Below are positions 33,848 through 41,926 of a stretch of DNA of 64,000 nucleotides, one piece after another. Position 1 is the stretch's first letter. Each line of letters starts with the position of its first letter. Below the pieces are notes generated by a model. That model was given only the letters and a program-made list of their open reading frames with translations. It did no database searches and was not told where the DNA came from. The position numbers and the translations under genes were made by a program. Source of the stretch: Bowmanella yangjiangensis (GTDB lineage: Bacteria; Pseudomonadota; Gammaproteobacteria; Enterobacterales; Alteromonadaceae); NCBI RefSeq assembly GCF_017255015.1, contig NZ_JAFKCS010000010.1, forward strand, positions 537 through 64,536, given 5' to 3'.

Positions 33848-34640
33848 TAACCGCCACAGCGCCCGCCATGCCTGTATAACGTGCGCCACTGGCAACGGTA
33901 AGGGCATTGCTGTGACATCCCTGGTTTACCCGTCTACGTCCTGTCTGGCCGTGTTTGATCCTTATGGTGAATACGAAGGCCGCTTTGGCCGTCGAAAGGC
34001 GTTTAGCTATCGCACAAGGCGCGGTTTTGCCCGTGCCTTTGCTGCCGCATGGAAAAGTCATAAGCCCTTTGTGGTGGTCTATCACCCCCAAGCAGATCGT
34101 GACCGCCTGGAAGAAATGGAGTGGTTCGGGCAATTGATGTGGATGGCCTCAGACGGTAACCGGGTATTGCATGTGCTGTTTGAAGAATTCGGCAAATGCA
34201 CTGAGTCAATTTCGAAGGATGACACCATCGCCGGGGAGATTGCCACCGGGGGCCGTAAGTTCGGCATGATTGCCGGTTACGTGTTCCAGCGTAGCGCGGA
34301 AGTGCCTAAAACCATTTGGGGCAACTGCCCGATAAAGGTTATTGGCGCTCAGGAGTACACCGCCGACGTTAAACGCATCCAAGACCAACTTGGTTGTAGT
34401 GCTGACGATGTGGCCGACCTGGGCAGGCTAAACCAAGCGTTTAGCGCCTATGTTCCGGCCTATGACGACAGGGTAAAGACCAAGTGTCATTACCTCGTAG
34501 CGCGGGGGCTGATGGATTTCAGCCGCCAAGCGGCCCTGGTGTATCCCAACCGGCATTTAGTGAAGAACTGGAGCGCTGAACAGAAGCGATTACACCAGGA
34601 GAGCCGCTTTACCCTGGTTAACCCGGAGATTTTAAAATAG
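33831..34640 (+). CDS. Viral genome-packaging ATPase (PM2 P9-like, FtsK/HerA class)
   Basis: 269 aa. The nucleotide-binding loop reads CATGNGKGIAVTS, a Walker A variant with Gly instead of Ser/Thr after the lysine. LAVFDPYGEYEGRF follows, typical of HerA/FtsK-like packaging ATPases, and a Walker B-like strand VLHVLFEEFGK lies near residue 115. Size and position just before the major capsid gene match the packaging ATPase of double-jelly-roll viruses. The start at 33831 is chosen because an earlier in-frame start would run deep into the preceding gene. Confidence 0.75.
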   Translation: MAINASNRHSARHACITCATGNGKGIAVTSLVYPSTSCLAVFDPYGEYEGRFGRRKAFSYRTRRGFARAFAAAWKSHKPFVVVYHPQADRDRLEEMEWFGQLMWMASDGNRVLHVLFEEFGKCTESISKDDTIAGEIATGGRKFGMIAGYVFQRSAEVPKTIWGNCPIKVIGAQEYTADVKRIQDQLGCSADDVADLGRLNQAFSAYVPAYDDRVKTKCHYLVARGLMDFSRQAALVYPNRHLVKNWSAEQKRLHQESRFTLVNPEILK

Positions 34641-34647
34641 ACCAGTC

Positions 34648-34671
34648 CCGGCGCGGTTCTGCGCCGGTTTT
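34648..34671 (+). terminator. Terminator between ATPase and capsid genes
   Basis: Stem CCGGCGC/GCGCCGG, loop ggttct, then TTTT. It separates the ATPase block from the structural block. Confidence 0.75.
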
Positions 34672-34789
34672 CCCGCCTTTGTCAGATTAAATCAAGATTA
34701 AACGCCGCTTGAGGCCATTTTAAATCCCTTGATACCTGTATTAACCGCACCAGGGACAGCCCTGGATTTCACTCACTACAGGTAATGAT

Positions 34790-34921
34790 ATGAACACTCA
34801 AGAACTCACCGCGAAGAAGTCTCACTCACTGATCGCGATTATCGGCATTTCAGCCGTGACAGCGCTGGCCGTCACCTGGGCAGCCAATAACGTTTCTGCA
34901 ATTCGCCGTGCGGTACGCTAA
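34790..34921 (+). CDS. Small one-helix virion membrane protein candidate
   Basis: 43 aa: MNTQELTAKKSHSL, then a hydrophobic helix IAIIGISAVTALAVTWAA and a short basic tail (IRRAVR). AGG precedes the ATG. It lies 12 bp before the major capsid gene. Many membrane-containing phages have such tiny proteins in the virion membrane. Confidence 0.6.
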   Translation: MNTQELTAKKSHSLIAIIGISAVTALAVTWAANNVSAIRRAVR

Positions 34922-34933
34922 GGAGCTGCCCCG

Positions 34934-35773
34934 ATGAATTTATTGGATCTGGCCATTAACGGCTATAAACCCACGCCTATCGAGCTGGACGCCTTTGCTA
35001 CGGTAAAGAAGAACCAGCGTAACCAAATGAAGGTCACCACCGGCCCGACGTTCCAGAACATGGAGCTGGTGACCAACATCACCGACCCGGCACTGATTGA
35101 AACCGTACAGGTTGAGCTAAACGGCACCATGATTGTGGACGTGACCGGCACTGAGCTGAAAATGATTGAAGGCTACACCAAGCGCAACCGCGCCAATGGC
35201 CGTTATGTCATTCCGTTTTGCCGTACCGAAGCTAAAACCTTGGACGGTGCAAGAACCGGCGAGCTGGTGACACTGCCCACCGACAACATCACGGTTTATG
35301 TGAAGCTTGGCGATACGGGCGTCACAGAGCCAGAAATGCGCGCCCGCGCCCTGGTAACGCCTGCTCAGTCTGTACGTGTCTTCATCCCCAAACTGGACAG
35401 CGTGAACATCAACGCATCCACAACAGGCATGAACCGCTTTAGCTGGGACAACCGCAGCCCTAACTTGCATATCCGTCGTTTGCACTTCTATCGCGCTGAT
35501 ATGACGCGCCTGGAAGTCTGGCGCGATGATTTGCGTGTGTTTGAAGCCTCAGACGTGGATAACGCCGCCGACTTGGCCGAAGGCAACGACAACGCACCAC
35601 AGGCGGGTATTTTCCACTTTGATCCGGCGCATATGGGTTATCAGTTGCAAGGGCTGTTTGCCACTATCGCCCGTAAGTCTCTGGAGTTCCGTTACTGGGC
35701 AGGCAGTACCGGCAATGTGAAGGTCTTGCGCGAAACTATCGAGCAAGTGGCACCTATTGGACAAGCGGCATAA
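34934..35773 (+). CDS. Major capsid protein, PM2 P2-like double jelly roll
   Basis: 279 aa, almost the size of PM2 P2 (269). Residues about 45-65 (LIETVQVELNGTMIVDVTG) followed by a helix and VIPFCRTEA match the order of the viral coat protein P2 N-terminal domain. The second half (LHIRRLHFYRADMTRLEVWRD) resembles the second jelly roll. AAGGAG precedes the ATG. Position after the packaging ATPase and in front of a series of small membrane proteins also fits. The match is by pattern, not by search. Confidence 0.75.
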   Translation: MNLLDLAINGYKPTPIELDAFATVKKNQRNQMKVTTGPTFQNMELVTNITDPALIETVQVELNGTMIVDVTGTELKMIEGYTKRNRANGRYVIPFCRTEAKTLDGARTGELVTLPTDNITVYVKLGDTGVTEPEMRARALVTPAQSVRVFIPKLDSVNINASTTGMNRFSWDNRSPNLHIRRLHFYRADMTRLEVWRDDLRVFEASDVDNAADLAEGNDNAPQAGIFHFDPAHMGYQLQGLFATIARKSLEFRYWAGSTGNVKVLRETIEQVAPIGQAA

Positions 35774-35812
35774 GCCGCTATGTCCAGCTTTCAACTAGGA
35801 GAGGGCTATAAA

Positions 35813-36151
35813 ATGGAGACTACCGCAGTCGAACAGCCCTGGTATCAATCTCTACTTAACTTCGGCGGGGCCATTGCTGACCGCGCTGGAGAGTATGCAG
35901 GGATTAAGCTAGAGCAGGAAATGGCTCGCCACCGAGCCAAAACCGAAGAGCTACGCAACCGCGAAGCCAGCGCCAACAAGGAAGTGCAGGACAGTCTTGC
36001 CCCGGTAAAGGGCAAAGACGCAGACGGCGCGACGCTGACGGAAACCGTTACCTTTGCCGGACAGTCCTTTAACAAGTCCACCCTAAAAACCGCAGGGTTT
36101 GTATTGGGCGGCTTACTGTTGGCCGGGCTGGCCTATAAGGCGGTGAGCTGA
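35813..36151 (+). CDS. Prophage membrane protein with C-terminal helix
   Basis: 112 aa from the ATG at 35813, which has GGAGAGG upstream; an in-frame ATG at 35780 lacks a ribosome site. A charged coiled-coil region (about 25-65) is followed by a C-terminal hydrophobic helix (AGFVLGGLLLAGLAYKAV). Probably a minor structural protein of the virion membrane. The stop abuts the next ATG. Confidence 0.65.
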   Translation: METTAVEQPWYQSLLNFGGAIADRAGEYAGIKLEQEMARHRAKTEELRNREASANKEVQDSLAPVKGKDADGATLTETVTFAGQSFNKSTLKTAGFVLGGLLLAGLAYKAVS

Positions 36152-36312
36152 TGGGCTACAAGTCACGATCTCAACAAACCAGGGAAGTGAGCCAGATTAC
36201 CCGCCACAACCCGCAAACAGGCCGCCAAGCGGTCACAGCGTACACGCCCACGGTGAATACCCAGGGCATTCCCGCTGAGCGTTTCCACCCACGCCGGAGG
36301 ACAGTGAAATGA
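36151..36312 (+). CDS. Small basic prophage protein
   Basis: 53 aa, beginning MGYKSRSQQTREVSQITRHN, strongly basic, with no membrane segment. It could line the inside of the capsid and bind DNA. It begins directly after the preceding stop and overlaps the next start by 4 bp. Confidence 0.55.
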   Translation: MGYKSRSQQTREVSQITRHNPQTGRQAVTAYTPTVNTQGIPAERFHPRRRTVK

Positions 36313-36518
36313 TAGGCAGTCTGACCGGGGGCGGCGGCCTGTCTAACAGCTCCAGCGCGGGTAGTGGTACAGGTGATCAGGCTGGTAATAACGGCTTCAA
36401 CATCGGCACGTTTAACGGCCAGGGCGGCAGCGGCTTAACCAATCAACAGTTAATGATTGGGGGCGGCCTTCTGCTAGCGGGGCTTGCGCTGTATGCGTTT
36501 AGTAAAAAGAAGCGCTGA
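36309..36518 (+). CDS. Glycine-rich small membrane protein
   Basis: 69 aa. A glycine/serine/asparagine-rich N-terminal half is followed by a hydrophobic helix (LMIGGGLLLAGLALYAF) and a basic tail SKKKR. The topology is that of a virion membrane protein. It overlaps both neighbours. Confidence 0.6.
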   Translation: MIGSLTGGGGLSNSSSAGSGTGDQAGNNGFNIGTFNGQGGSGLTNQQLMIGGGLLLAGLALYAFSKKKR

Positions 36519-36885
36519 ACAGATAGCCCTGGTTAGCAAAGCGGCAGGCACGGACGCCGCCGAGATTGCCGCCGAAGTGGCCGATGGATTGGCTGAGTTC
36601 TTTTCCCTGGGTAGCTGTCATTTTGTGCTTCGGCATGAAGTGACCACCAGGGGAAAAGAGCTGGTTGTGGTCTGTGCTGAGGGTAAACAGCTCAGATCAC
36701 CTCTTCGGGCCATCATCGCCAAAGCCAGGGCCATGGGCTTTGATTGCATCCGTTACCACCCCAAAAATCAGCTAGCCGGATTGGCCTTAGCCAGAATTGC
36801 AGGCGTGTCGGTGCGCTTTTATAGGGAAGCCGAGACGCACTATTACATTTGTTTTTTACGGGAGACTGTAGGCCATGGGCAGTAG
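36493..36885 (+). CDS. Hypothetical prophage protein
   Basis: 130 aa from the ATG at 36493. Soluble alpha/beta pattern: RSPLRAIIAKARAMGFDCIRY and GVSVRFYREAETHYYICFL. No family recognised. It overlaps the preceding gene by 26 bp and the following gene by 11 bp. Confidence 0.55.
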   Translation: MRLVKRSAEQIALVSKAAGTDAAEIAAEVADGLAEFFSLGSCHFVLRHEVTTRGKELVVVCAEGKQLRSPLRAIIAKARAMGFDCIRYHPKNQLAGLALARIAGVSVRFYREAETHYYICFLRETVGHGQ

Positions 36886-37567
36886 CAGCCGCAGCAGCCA
36901 AACACAGCATACGTCGAACCAGAATACCCAAGTGTCCTGGGCGGATAACTCTGAACACTTCACGGACAATTCGGATAACTCCAGTTTCGACTTTAACCAG
37001 GACAATTCGGATAACTCCATAGTTGAGATCAGCAATGAGGGATGGGGGGCCGGTTCCAATATCGGGGGCAACGTCACCATTGTGGATGGCGGGGCCATAT
37101 CAGCTATGCGCGATGTGTCCACCGAAGCCATTAAAGGAGCCACCGAGCAAACCTATTTGGCTACCCAGGTAGCCGAGAACACCGCAAGAGAGGCCATGGA
37201 CTTTGGTCGGGATGCGGTTGCCAGTAACGAACGGGTAAGCCGTGACGCCATGATAACCGCTGAGAACACCGCGAAAAGTTCTATAGCGGGAATGCGTGAC
37301 ACTGCATCCGAAGCGATGCAAGGCTTACTTGAAGGCAGCGAGGCCGCTATTGCTGGTGTAACAAAATCAAGCACGGAGAACACCGACAAGGCCATTGCAG
37401 CCACCACAGCGGCAATGGAGCGTAACGCGGCACTGATTCAAACCACCGCCCTGGGCGGACAGGATCTCATGATTGATATGGTGAAAAAGGTACTTATCGG
37501 CGTAGCCGTTGCGCTAACCGTGGGCGGTGTCACGTATGCCATTAGCGGACGGAGGGCCAGAGCATGA
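36875..37567 (+). CDS. Repeat-rich coiled-coil protein with C-terminal membrane helix
   Basis: 230 aa. The N terminus has repeated DNS-rich units (DNSEHFTDNSDNSSFDF, NQDNSDNSI) and a short beta-like stretch GGNVTIVDGGAIS. A long Ala/Thr/Glu-rich coiled coil (about 80-195) follows, then a transmembrane helix (LIGVAVALTVGGVTYAI). It looks like a fibrous vertex or membrane-spanning virion protein. The gene overlaps the next by 4 bp. Confidence 0.6.
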   Translation: MGSSSRSSQTQHTSNQNTQVSWADNSEHFTDNSDNSSFDFNQDNSDNSIVEISNEGWGAGSNIGGNVTIVDGGAISAMRDVSTEAIKGATEQTYLATQVAENTAREAMDFGRDAVASNERVSRDAMITAENTAKSSIAGMRDTASEAMQGLLEGSEAAIAGVTKSSTENTDKAIAATTAAMERNAALIQTTALGGQDLMIDMVKKVLIGVAVALTVGGVTYAISGRRARA

Positions 37568-38196
37568 TTTTACAACCTGGAGAAATCCAGCCCTTTAACC
37601 TGTCCGGCAAATATCTGATTTGTCGCCGGGTAGAGGGGCATATTGTGATTTCCAATCCTGATATTGGCCTGCCGGAAACCCGCATTAAACAGGCCGATGT
37701 TGTCACCCTGGAGGCCGTGCGGCTGATTTACGTCAAGAACCTGGACAGTGCGCCAGTAACCCTTGATTTGCAGTCCACCACTATTCCTATTGCCTCCAGT
37801 GATGGCGGCGCGGTGACGATTAGCGGCGGCAGCATTGACAGTATCCGTGACGCTATCCAGGTAACCGCACAGGCGACAGTTGAAAACGGCACGATGACCA
37901 GTCAAAGCCCTAATGCTGTAAGTGATGCCATAGATATTTCGGTTGCTGCCGGGGCCAAGGTGCAAATACTTGGTTCAACAACCAAAGCAAGGCGCGTTGT
38001 GACGCTGCAAAACATAAGCACCGAGCCAACAACGCTAAGAGTTGGCGGGGCAACCGTGGCCGCGAACCGGGGCGCGATCCTTCGTGGTTCTATCGATTCG
38101 ATAGCTTCTGCAGAAGTTGAAACAGTGGGCGCGGTATATGTGCATAACACGTCACTCGTGGCCGCCACGGTGTCCGTGATGTGGGGAGATAGATAA
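37564..38196 (+). CDS. Beta-rich prophage structural protein (vertex or spike candidate)
   Basis: 210 aa, almost all short beta strands. Two related halves are visible (SGGSIDSIRDAIQV and LRGSIDSIASAEVE, both followed by strands), suggesting an internal duplication. No membrane segment. In PM2-type viruses a beta-rich spike sits on the vertices; this and the next gene are the candidates. The start is coupled to the preceding gene. Confidence 0.5.
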   Translation: MILQPGEIQPFNLSGKYLICRRVEGHIVISNPDIGLPETRIKQADVVTLEAVRLIYVKNLDSAPVTLDLQSTTIPIASSDGGAVTISGGSIDSIRDAIQVTAQATVENGTMTSQSPNAVSDAIDISVAAGAKVQILGSTTKARRVVTLQNISTEPTTLRVGGATVAANRGAILRGSIDSIASAEVETVGAVYVHNTSLVAATVSVMWGDR

Positions 38197-38870
38197 TGGC
38201 GTTTAACAATCCGCAAGATCCATCTGTAAACCAGCCTCTATTTGATGCATTGCTTGCCGCTGTCGAGGCGCTATTAATGTCAAAGGTTGACGGTGCCAGC
38301 CTTTGGGACAACATCAGGGACGAACTATCGTCACAGATATACAACTTTATCACCCGCGCCGATTCACCTAACAGTGTCCGCGTCTGGATTTCTAATCTGA
38401 TGGCCGAGCTGCAAAGTACCGAGCCGGGTAGCATTTTGGAGCGCATCAGTTACAACAACGATGCCATTTTTGACAACCGCAACTACTTGGGCGGGCTAAT
38501 CAATGGGCTTGCTGATAAATCAGCTAAGCGCTTCGGGGTAACACAAACTCTATTAAATGCCGCTTCGTCACGCCTTGCATATGGAGTTGTATCAAGTAGC
38601 AGTCACATTGAAATTTTCAACTATAGCGGCTCAGGGTTGATAACCAAATGTAAGAGCACTAGCAACCTTGGCTGGCGAATCATTGCCGATGGGGTAACCG
38701 TGGTAGATGACCTTGGGCAAGGCAACGGGAGTAACCAAGTTGCTCCTGTTGACATTACTAACTCTGAGTCAATTTTGGGTGTGCCTTTTGATACCAGCAT
38801 TGTTATCAGTGCCAGGAAAAACGGCGGAACAGATGTAGGTGCAACTGTTTTCGGAGGGATTTATTCATGA
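38196..38870 (+). CDS. Candidate receptor-binding spike protein
   Basis: 224 aa. A helical N terminus (about 1-115) is followed by a beta-rich C-terminal domain (SSSHIEIFNYSGSG to the end). Codon use and base composition shift slightly in the C-terminal part, as often seen in host-range proteins that are exchanged between phages. The start overlaps the preceding stop by one base. Function is inferred from position and shape. Confidence 0.45.
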   Translation: MAFNNPQDPSVNQPLFDALLAAVEALLMSKVDGASLWDNIRDELSSQIYNFITRADSPNSVRVWISNLMAELQSTEPGSILERISYNNDAIFDNRNYLGGLINGLADKSAKRFGVTQTLLNAASSRLAYGVVSSSSHIEIFNYSGSGLITKCKSTSNLGWRIIADGVTVVDDLGQGNGSNQVAPVDITNSESILGVPFDTSIVISARKNGGTDVGATVFGGIYS

Positions 38871-39238
38871 GCTTTAATCCTGACATTCACGAAAAAATCT
38901 ATGGGCCTTCTGTTAACCCTGAGACAGGCGAAGTTACTCAAGTTGAAAAAGGTTACAGAATCAAACCACAAGAGGCAGCGCCCGAGCCTATCCGCGTTAT
39001 CAGTGTCGGTTCTTTCCGTCGCCGGTTCACCCTGGATGAAGATGTTTTGATTGAAACCAGCACGGATCCAAAGGTGCGCGTTTTAGAGAAGCGTCTGATG
39101 GCGTCCACCTATGTGGACTTGGACTTTCCCGAAACCGTCCAGGGCATCGGCTATTTAGAGCAAGTCGGCATTATCGCCGCTGGCCGTAGCGCTGAAATCC
39201 TCGCAGATGGTACAGACCAAGAGCGGCCTGGGCGATGA
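38867..39238 (+). CDS. Small prophage protein resembling spike/fibre accessory proteins
   Basis: 123 aa. The middle RVISVGSFRRRFTLDEDVLI and the later DLDFPETVQGIGYLEQVGII resemble short phage proteins encoded beside fibre genes. It overlaps both neighbours by 4 bp. The role is unknown. Confidence 0.5.
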   Translation: MSFNPDIHEKIYGPSVNPETGEVTQVEKGYRIKPQEAAPEPIRVISVGSFRRRFTLDEDVLIETSTDPKVRVLEKRLMASTYVDLDFPETVQGIGYLEQVGIIAAGRSAEILADGTDQERPGR

Positions 39239-39750
39239 AGCTGGCCGCCGTTCTCTTAATTGCAACCGTTACAGGAATCTATCTTATGAACAACTCACGC
39301 ATGCCGAGAGGCATCCGTAACAACAACCCCCTTAACATGAAGGAGTTTGATATTCCTTGGCGGGGTAAAGTCGGCGACGATGGTATTTTTAGTATTTTTG
39401 AAACGCCCTGGTATGGCATCAGGGCCGCTGCCAATGACATTAAAAATGACTATCTGAAAGGCAAGAACACTATCGCTGCCTTGCTGGATGAATTCGCCCC
39501 GGACGTAGAGAACAACACCAGCGCTTACATTGCCCACATTAGCCAAAAGGTCGGCATTGGCCCGCATGATCCAATTACCAGCGCCAGACAACTAACGGCT
39601 ATGGTCGACACAATGATCCTGCATGAGAACGGGCAGCAGCCTTATGACAAGGAGCTGATTGCTGATGCGGTACTTGCGGGCCTCACCAGCGGCAAGCCGC
39701 TACCTGATTATTTTGATTTAACTAAGGTGGTCAATTATGGCATTGCTTAG
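39235..39750 (+). CDS. Phage lysozyme-like structural protein with N-terminal anchor
   Basis: 171 aa. An N-terminal hydrophobic segment (MKLAAVLLIATVTGIYLM) is followed by MPRGIRNNNPLNMKEF, a motif of phage virion-associated muralytic proteins, and a helical domain with PWYGIRAAANDI. It probably cuts peptidoglycan during entry or release and is held in the membrane. It overlaps the next gene by 14 bp. Confidence 0.7.
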   Translation: MKLAAVLLIATVTGIYLMNNSRMPRGIRNNNPLNMKEFDIPWRGKVGDDGIFSIFETPWYGIRAAANDIKNDYLKGKNTIAALLDEFAPDVENNTSAYIAHISQKVGIGPHDPITSARQLTAMVDTMILHENGQQPYDKELIADAVLAGLTSGKPLPDYFDLTKVVNYGIA

Positions 39751-40141
39751 CGACAAGGCGTCTTTTGCGGTGTTGGGTGTGCTTTCCCTGGGTGTGCTGT
39801 ATGCCGCCCACAAGGGCTTAAAGCTATTGCAGCCGCTAAAGCCCGTAGCGGACAAAATCGGGCAGGGGATAGACACAATCAAAGCTAACTGGGATTTGCA
39901 CCTTGGGGACAGCATACAGGCGTCGGGCGCTGGAATTGTGATGCTCAAGAAGCACTTTGATCCAGACTGGCAACTGATGGACAGTTGGGAAATTGCATGG
40001 GCCAAGATGCATCCTGATAACCAGGGACTGATTAATCGGGTTATGAGCGTTGGGGGCTACTTGCTGCCCCAATACCGCGATGCAATCAGCCAGGGGCGTT
40101 CCCTGGTCGTGCTGCCTGATGAAATCAGGATAGAGGACTAA
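39737..40141 (+). CDS. Prophage membrane protein
   Basis: 134 aa. An N-terminal hydrophobic helix (FAVLGVLSLGVLYAAHKGL) is followed by a soluble domain with WDLHLGDSIQASGAG and DPDWQLMDSWEIAWAKMHP. It is located between lysozyme and holin genes. Virion membrane or lysis role; not resolved. Confidence 0.55.
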   Translation: MALLSDKASFAVLGVLSLGVLYAAHKGLKLLQPLKPVADKIGQGIDTIKANWDLHLGDSIQASGAGIVMLKKHFDPDWQLMDSWEIAWAKMHPDNQGLINRVMSVGGYLLPQYRDAISQGRSLVVLPDEIRIED

Positions 40142-40144
40142 CCC

Positions 40145-40534
40145 ATGTTCGGCTTAATTATGGACATCGTTAAAGAAGGCGTTACGTACTTCAAAGAACG
40201 CCAGGAGCAAAAACACCAGGTTAAATTGTCTGTTCTGAAGAACAAGCAGCGACTGGCCGAGAGCGAACAGGACTATAACCACGACTGGGAAATGGCAAGC
40301 CTTGAATCCAGGGACAGATTTTTACGCATTGTGAGCTTTTCATTGTTTTCTGTTCCCCTGGTTGTCACGGTCATTTGGCCGGACACCGGGGCGCAGATAT
40401 TCACCAATTTGGAGAAAGCGCCGGATTGGTATGTACAAACGTTTATCGCTATTAACGGTGGAGTATGGGGAATTGTAGAGCTTAAACATGCTGCCCCGGC
40501 CCTGGTAAATGGCATTAGGAAGATTAAAGGGTAA
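40145..40534 (+). CDS. Holin-like membrane protein
   Basis: 129 aa. A charged N-terminal helix (KERQEQKHQVKLSVLK) is followed by two hydrophobic segments (SFSLFSVPLVVTVIW and FIAINGGVWGIVEL). The pattern resembles the phage holin family with a long N-terminal helix. The position after the lysozyme-like gene supports a lysis role. Confidence 0.6.
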   Translation: MFGLIMDIVKEGVTYFKERQEQKHQVKLSVLKNKQRLAESEQDYNHDWEMASLESRDRFLRIVSFSLFSVPLVVTVIWPDTGAQIFTNLEKAPDWYVQTFIAINGGVWGIVELKHAAPALVNGIRKIKG

Positions 40535-40536
40535 GT

Positions 40537-40653
40537 ATGGATAAGTTAGTTGTTGATATGCTGTCGAGCCTGGACATAAACACGGCTTTGATTTTGTTAC
40601 TGATGTTCAAGCTACATATGCGGATAACGAGGCTAGAAATGAAAGGTACCTGA
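40537..40653 (+). CDS. Tiny membrane protein at the end of the late operon
   Basis: 38 aa, beginning MDKLVVDMLSSLD, with a hydrophobic core TALILLLMFKLHM. It starts just after the holin-like gene and ends inside the terminator stem. It may be a spanin-like or anti-holin peptide. Confidence 0.5.
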   Translation: MDKLVVDMLSSLDINTALILLLMFKLHMRITRLEMKGT

Positions 40654-40667
40654 TTGGTACCTTTTTT
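40642..40667 (+). terminator. Strong terminator of the late operon
   Basis: Perfect 9-bp stem AAAGGTACC/GGTACCTTT, loop TGATT, followed by a T-run. Confidence 0.85.
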
Positions 40668-40699
40668 ATGTTTACCTGGTAAATGACGTCGCCAATTAT

Positions 40700-40753
40700 G
40701 GTACTAAAAGTTAAGCCGGCCAGCTGAACTTGGTTTTCTTTTTGGTACTAAAA
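40700..40753 (+). promoter_or_regulatory. Paired GGTACTAAAA words before a small gene
   Basis: The 10-bp word occurs at 40700-40709 and 40744-40753, in direct orientation and 44 bp apart, upstream of the gene at 40786. The second copy sits in a near-palindrome TTTTTGGTACTAAAAA. This could be an operator pair. Confidence 0.35.
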
Positions 40754-40785
40754 AGGTATTCTGCAGAAATCCAGGAACAAGCAGA

Positions 40786-41043
40786 ATGGTACCAATGCTA
40801 GTTAAAATCTCAAACGACACACCAGAGTTCGAGCAGGCAATTAATGCCATCAAGAACGCCACTCAAACCAACACGGCCAGCAAAGCAGCACTTCATGCTG
40901 TGTTAAGTTATCCCAACATGTGCAAAACAGAGCAGGACTTAAGAAGCGAAATAGCTGCACTTAAGCGGGCCAACCGGGAACTCTCCGATAAAGTGCAGCA
41001 GGTAAAAAACGCGCTTTCTGTGCTTGCCAGCTTAAATGATTGA
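40786..41043 (+). CDS. Small coiled-coil prophage protein
   Basis: 85 aa. The C-terminal half (EQDLRSEIAALKRANRELSD) is a coiled coil. It is separated from the late operon by a terminator and has its own upstream repeats, so it is expressed independently. It overlaps the 3' end of the convergent cargo gene by 12 bp. Confidence 0.5.
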   Translation: MVPMLVKISNDTPEFEQAINAIKNATQTNTASKAALHAVLSYPNMCKTEQDLRSEIAALKRANRELSDKVQQVKNALSVLASLND

Positions 41044-41853
41044 AGGATTTAGAACTTCATAAGCCTTCTCTTTAAACTCAGGAGACATATACATTCCAAC
41101 AAACTGCTCCAGGTTTACATGACAAAAATCAGCTAAAGATATGATGACGGAACTAAGTATGTAACAGTGCTTTAATGGAGAATCAATAGTATAAGCCACG
41201 TTGAATTCTTTCATATTTTTAAAACGTTCATGTCCTAGAAAGCTGATATTAATTCCTTCCTTAACTGTGAAATTTAGAGCGGTTGAAATTAGGAAAAGCT
41301 CAGTATAAAAGTCTTGTACTGTTTTTTCATTTACATCATATTTTTCAGTAAGTTCCATTATTTCATTCAATTTCTTAGCTTGAAAGTTCAACAGAGAGTT
41401 ATTCGGTTCCAATATAATCCTAGATACAGGGTCAACATAGTGCACAGAGTTAGTAGGGAACAAGTTTTTGTAAAACCTAGATGACTCGTAGAATTCGATT
41501 CCATGCTCGTTACTTAGCTGTTCTAACAACTTAAAGAACTCTTCTCGATGCTTAAAATAGTTGGAAAAAGACTGATTAATAGAGTTTCTTCTAAGTGACT
41601 CAGCGGTTTGTTTAGATCTGTGGTTTGCTGCAACCAAAGCTGTTAGAGGGATGGCAGCGGCTAATGCACCGATTGGAAACTTAAAAATTTCTATAAAGTT
41701 ATTCCATCCAGCCGATGAAGGGTCTGGTATTAAATCAGTATGTTTAAATATGCACCAAAATGAAACTAAAGAAACAACGGCAGGGACTGCAACCGCAAAC
41801 CAAAACAATTTCAGCCTAAAAATACTTCTTTCTTCTTTCATAAATATTTCCAT
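41032..41853 (-). CDS. Two-helix membrane protein, candidate anti-phage cargo
   Basis: 273 aa from the ATG at 41853 (AAGG upstream). Two N-terminal transmembrane helices (LFWFAVAVPAVVSLVSFWCI and FKFPIGALAAAIPLTALVAA) are followed by a helical cytoplasmic domain with FSNYFKHREEFFKLLEQL. The layout resembles putative abortive-infection proteins of the AbiC-like group and other membrane-anchored defence effectors. The gene is clearly more AT-rich than its surroundings and lies on the opposite strand at the end of the prophage, the usual place for cargo. The function is an inference. Confidence 0.5.
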   Translation of the reverse strand: MEIFMKEERSIFRLKLFWFAVAVPAVVSLVSFWCIFKHTDLIPDPSSAGWNNFIEIFKFPIGALAAAIPLTALVAANHRSKQTAESLRRNSINQSFSNYFKHREEFFKLLEQLSNEHGIEFYESSRFYKNLFPTNSVHYVDPVSRIILEPNNSLLNFQAKKLNEIMELTEKYDVNEKTVQDFYTELFLISTALNFTVKEGINISFLGHERFKNMKEFNVAYTIDSPLKHCYILSSVIISLADFCHVNLEQFVGMYMSPEFKEKAYEVLNPSII

Positions 41854-41914
41854 AAGACCTTGGCGATGTGCCAATCATACTCACAAGATTGAACACAGCC
41901 AAAGGTTAAAAAAC

Positions 41915-41926
41915 GTGACTTGTCAC
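41915..41926. promoter_or_regulatory. matS-like palindrome 3 (GTGACTTGTCAC)
   Basis: The same half-sites as the two copies upstream of the MatP-like gene, but inside the prophage, overlapping the stop codon of the DUF3653-like gene. Confidence 0.5.
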
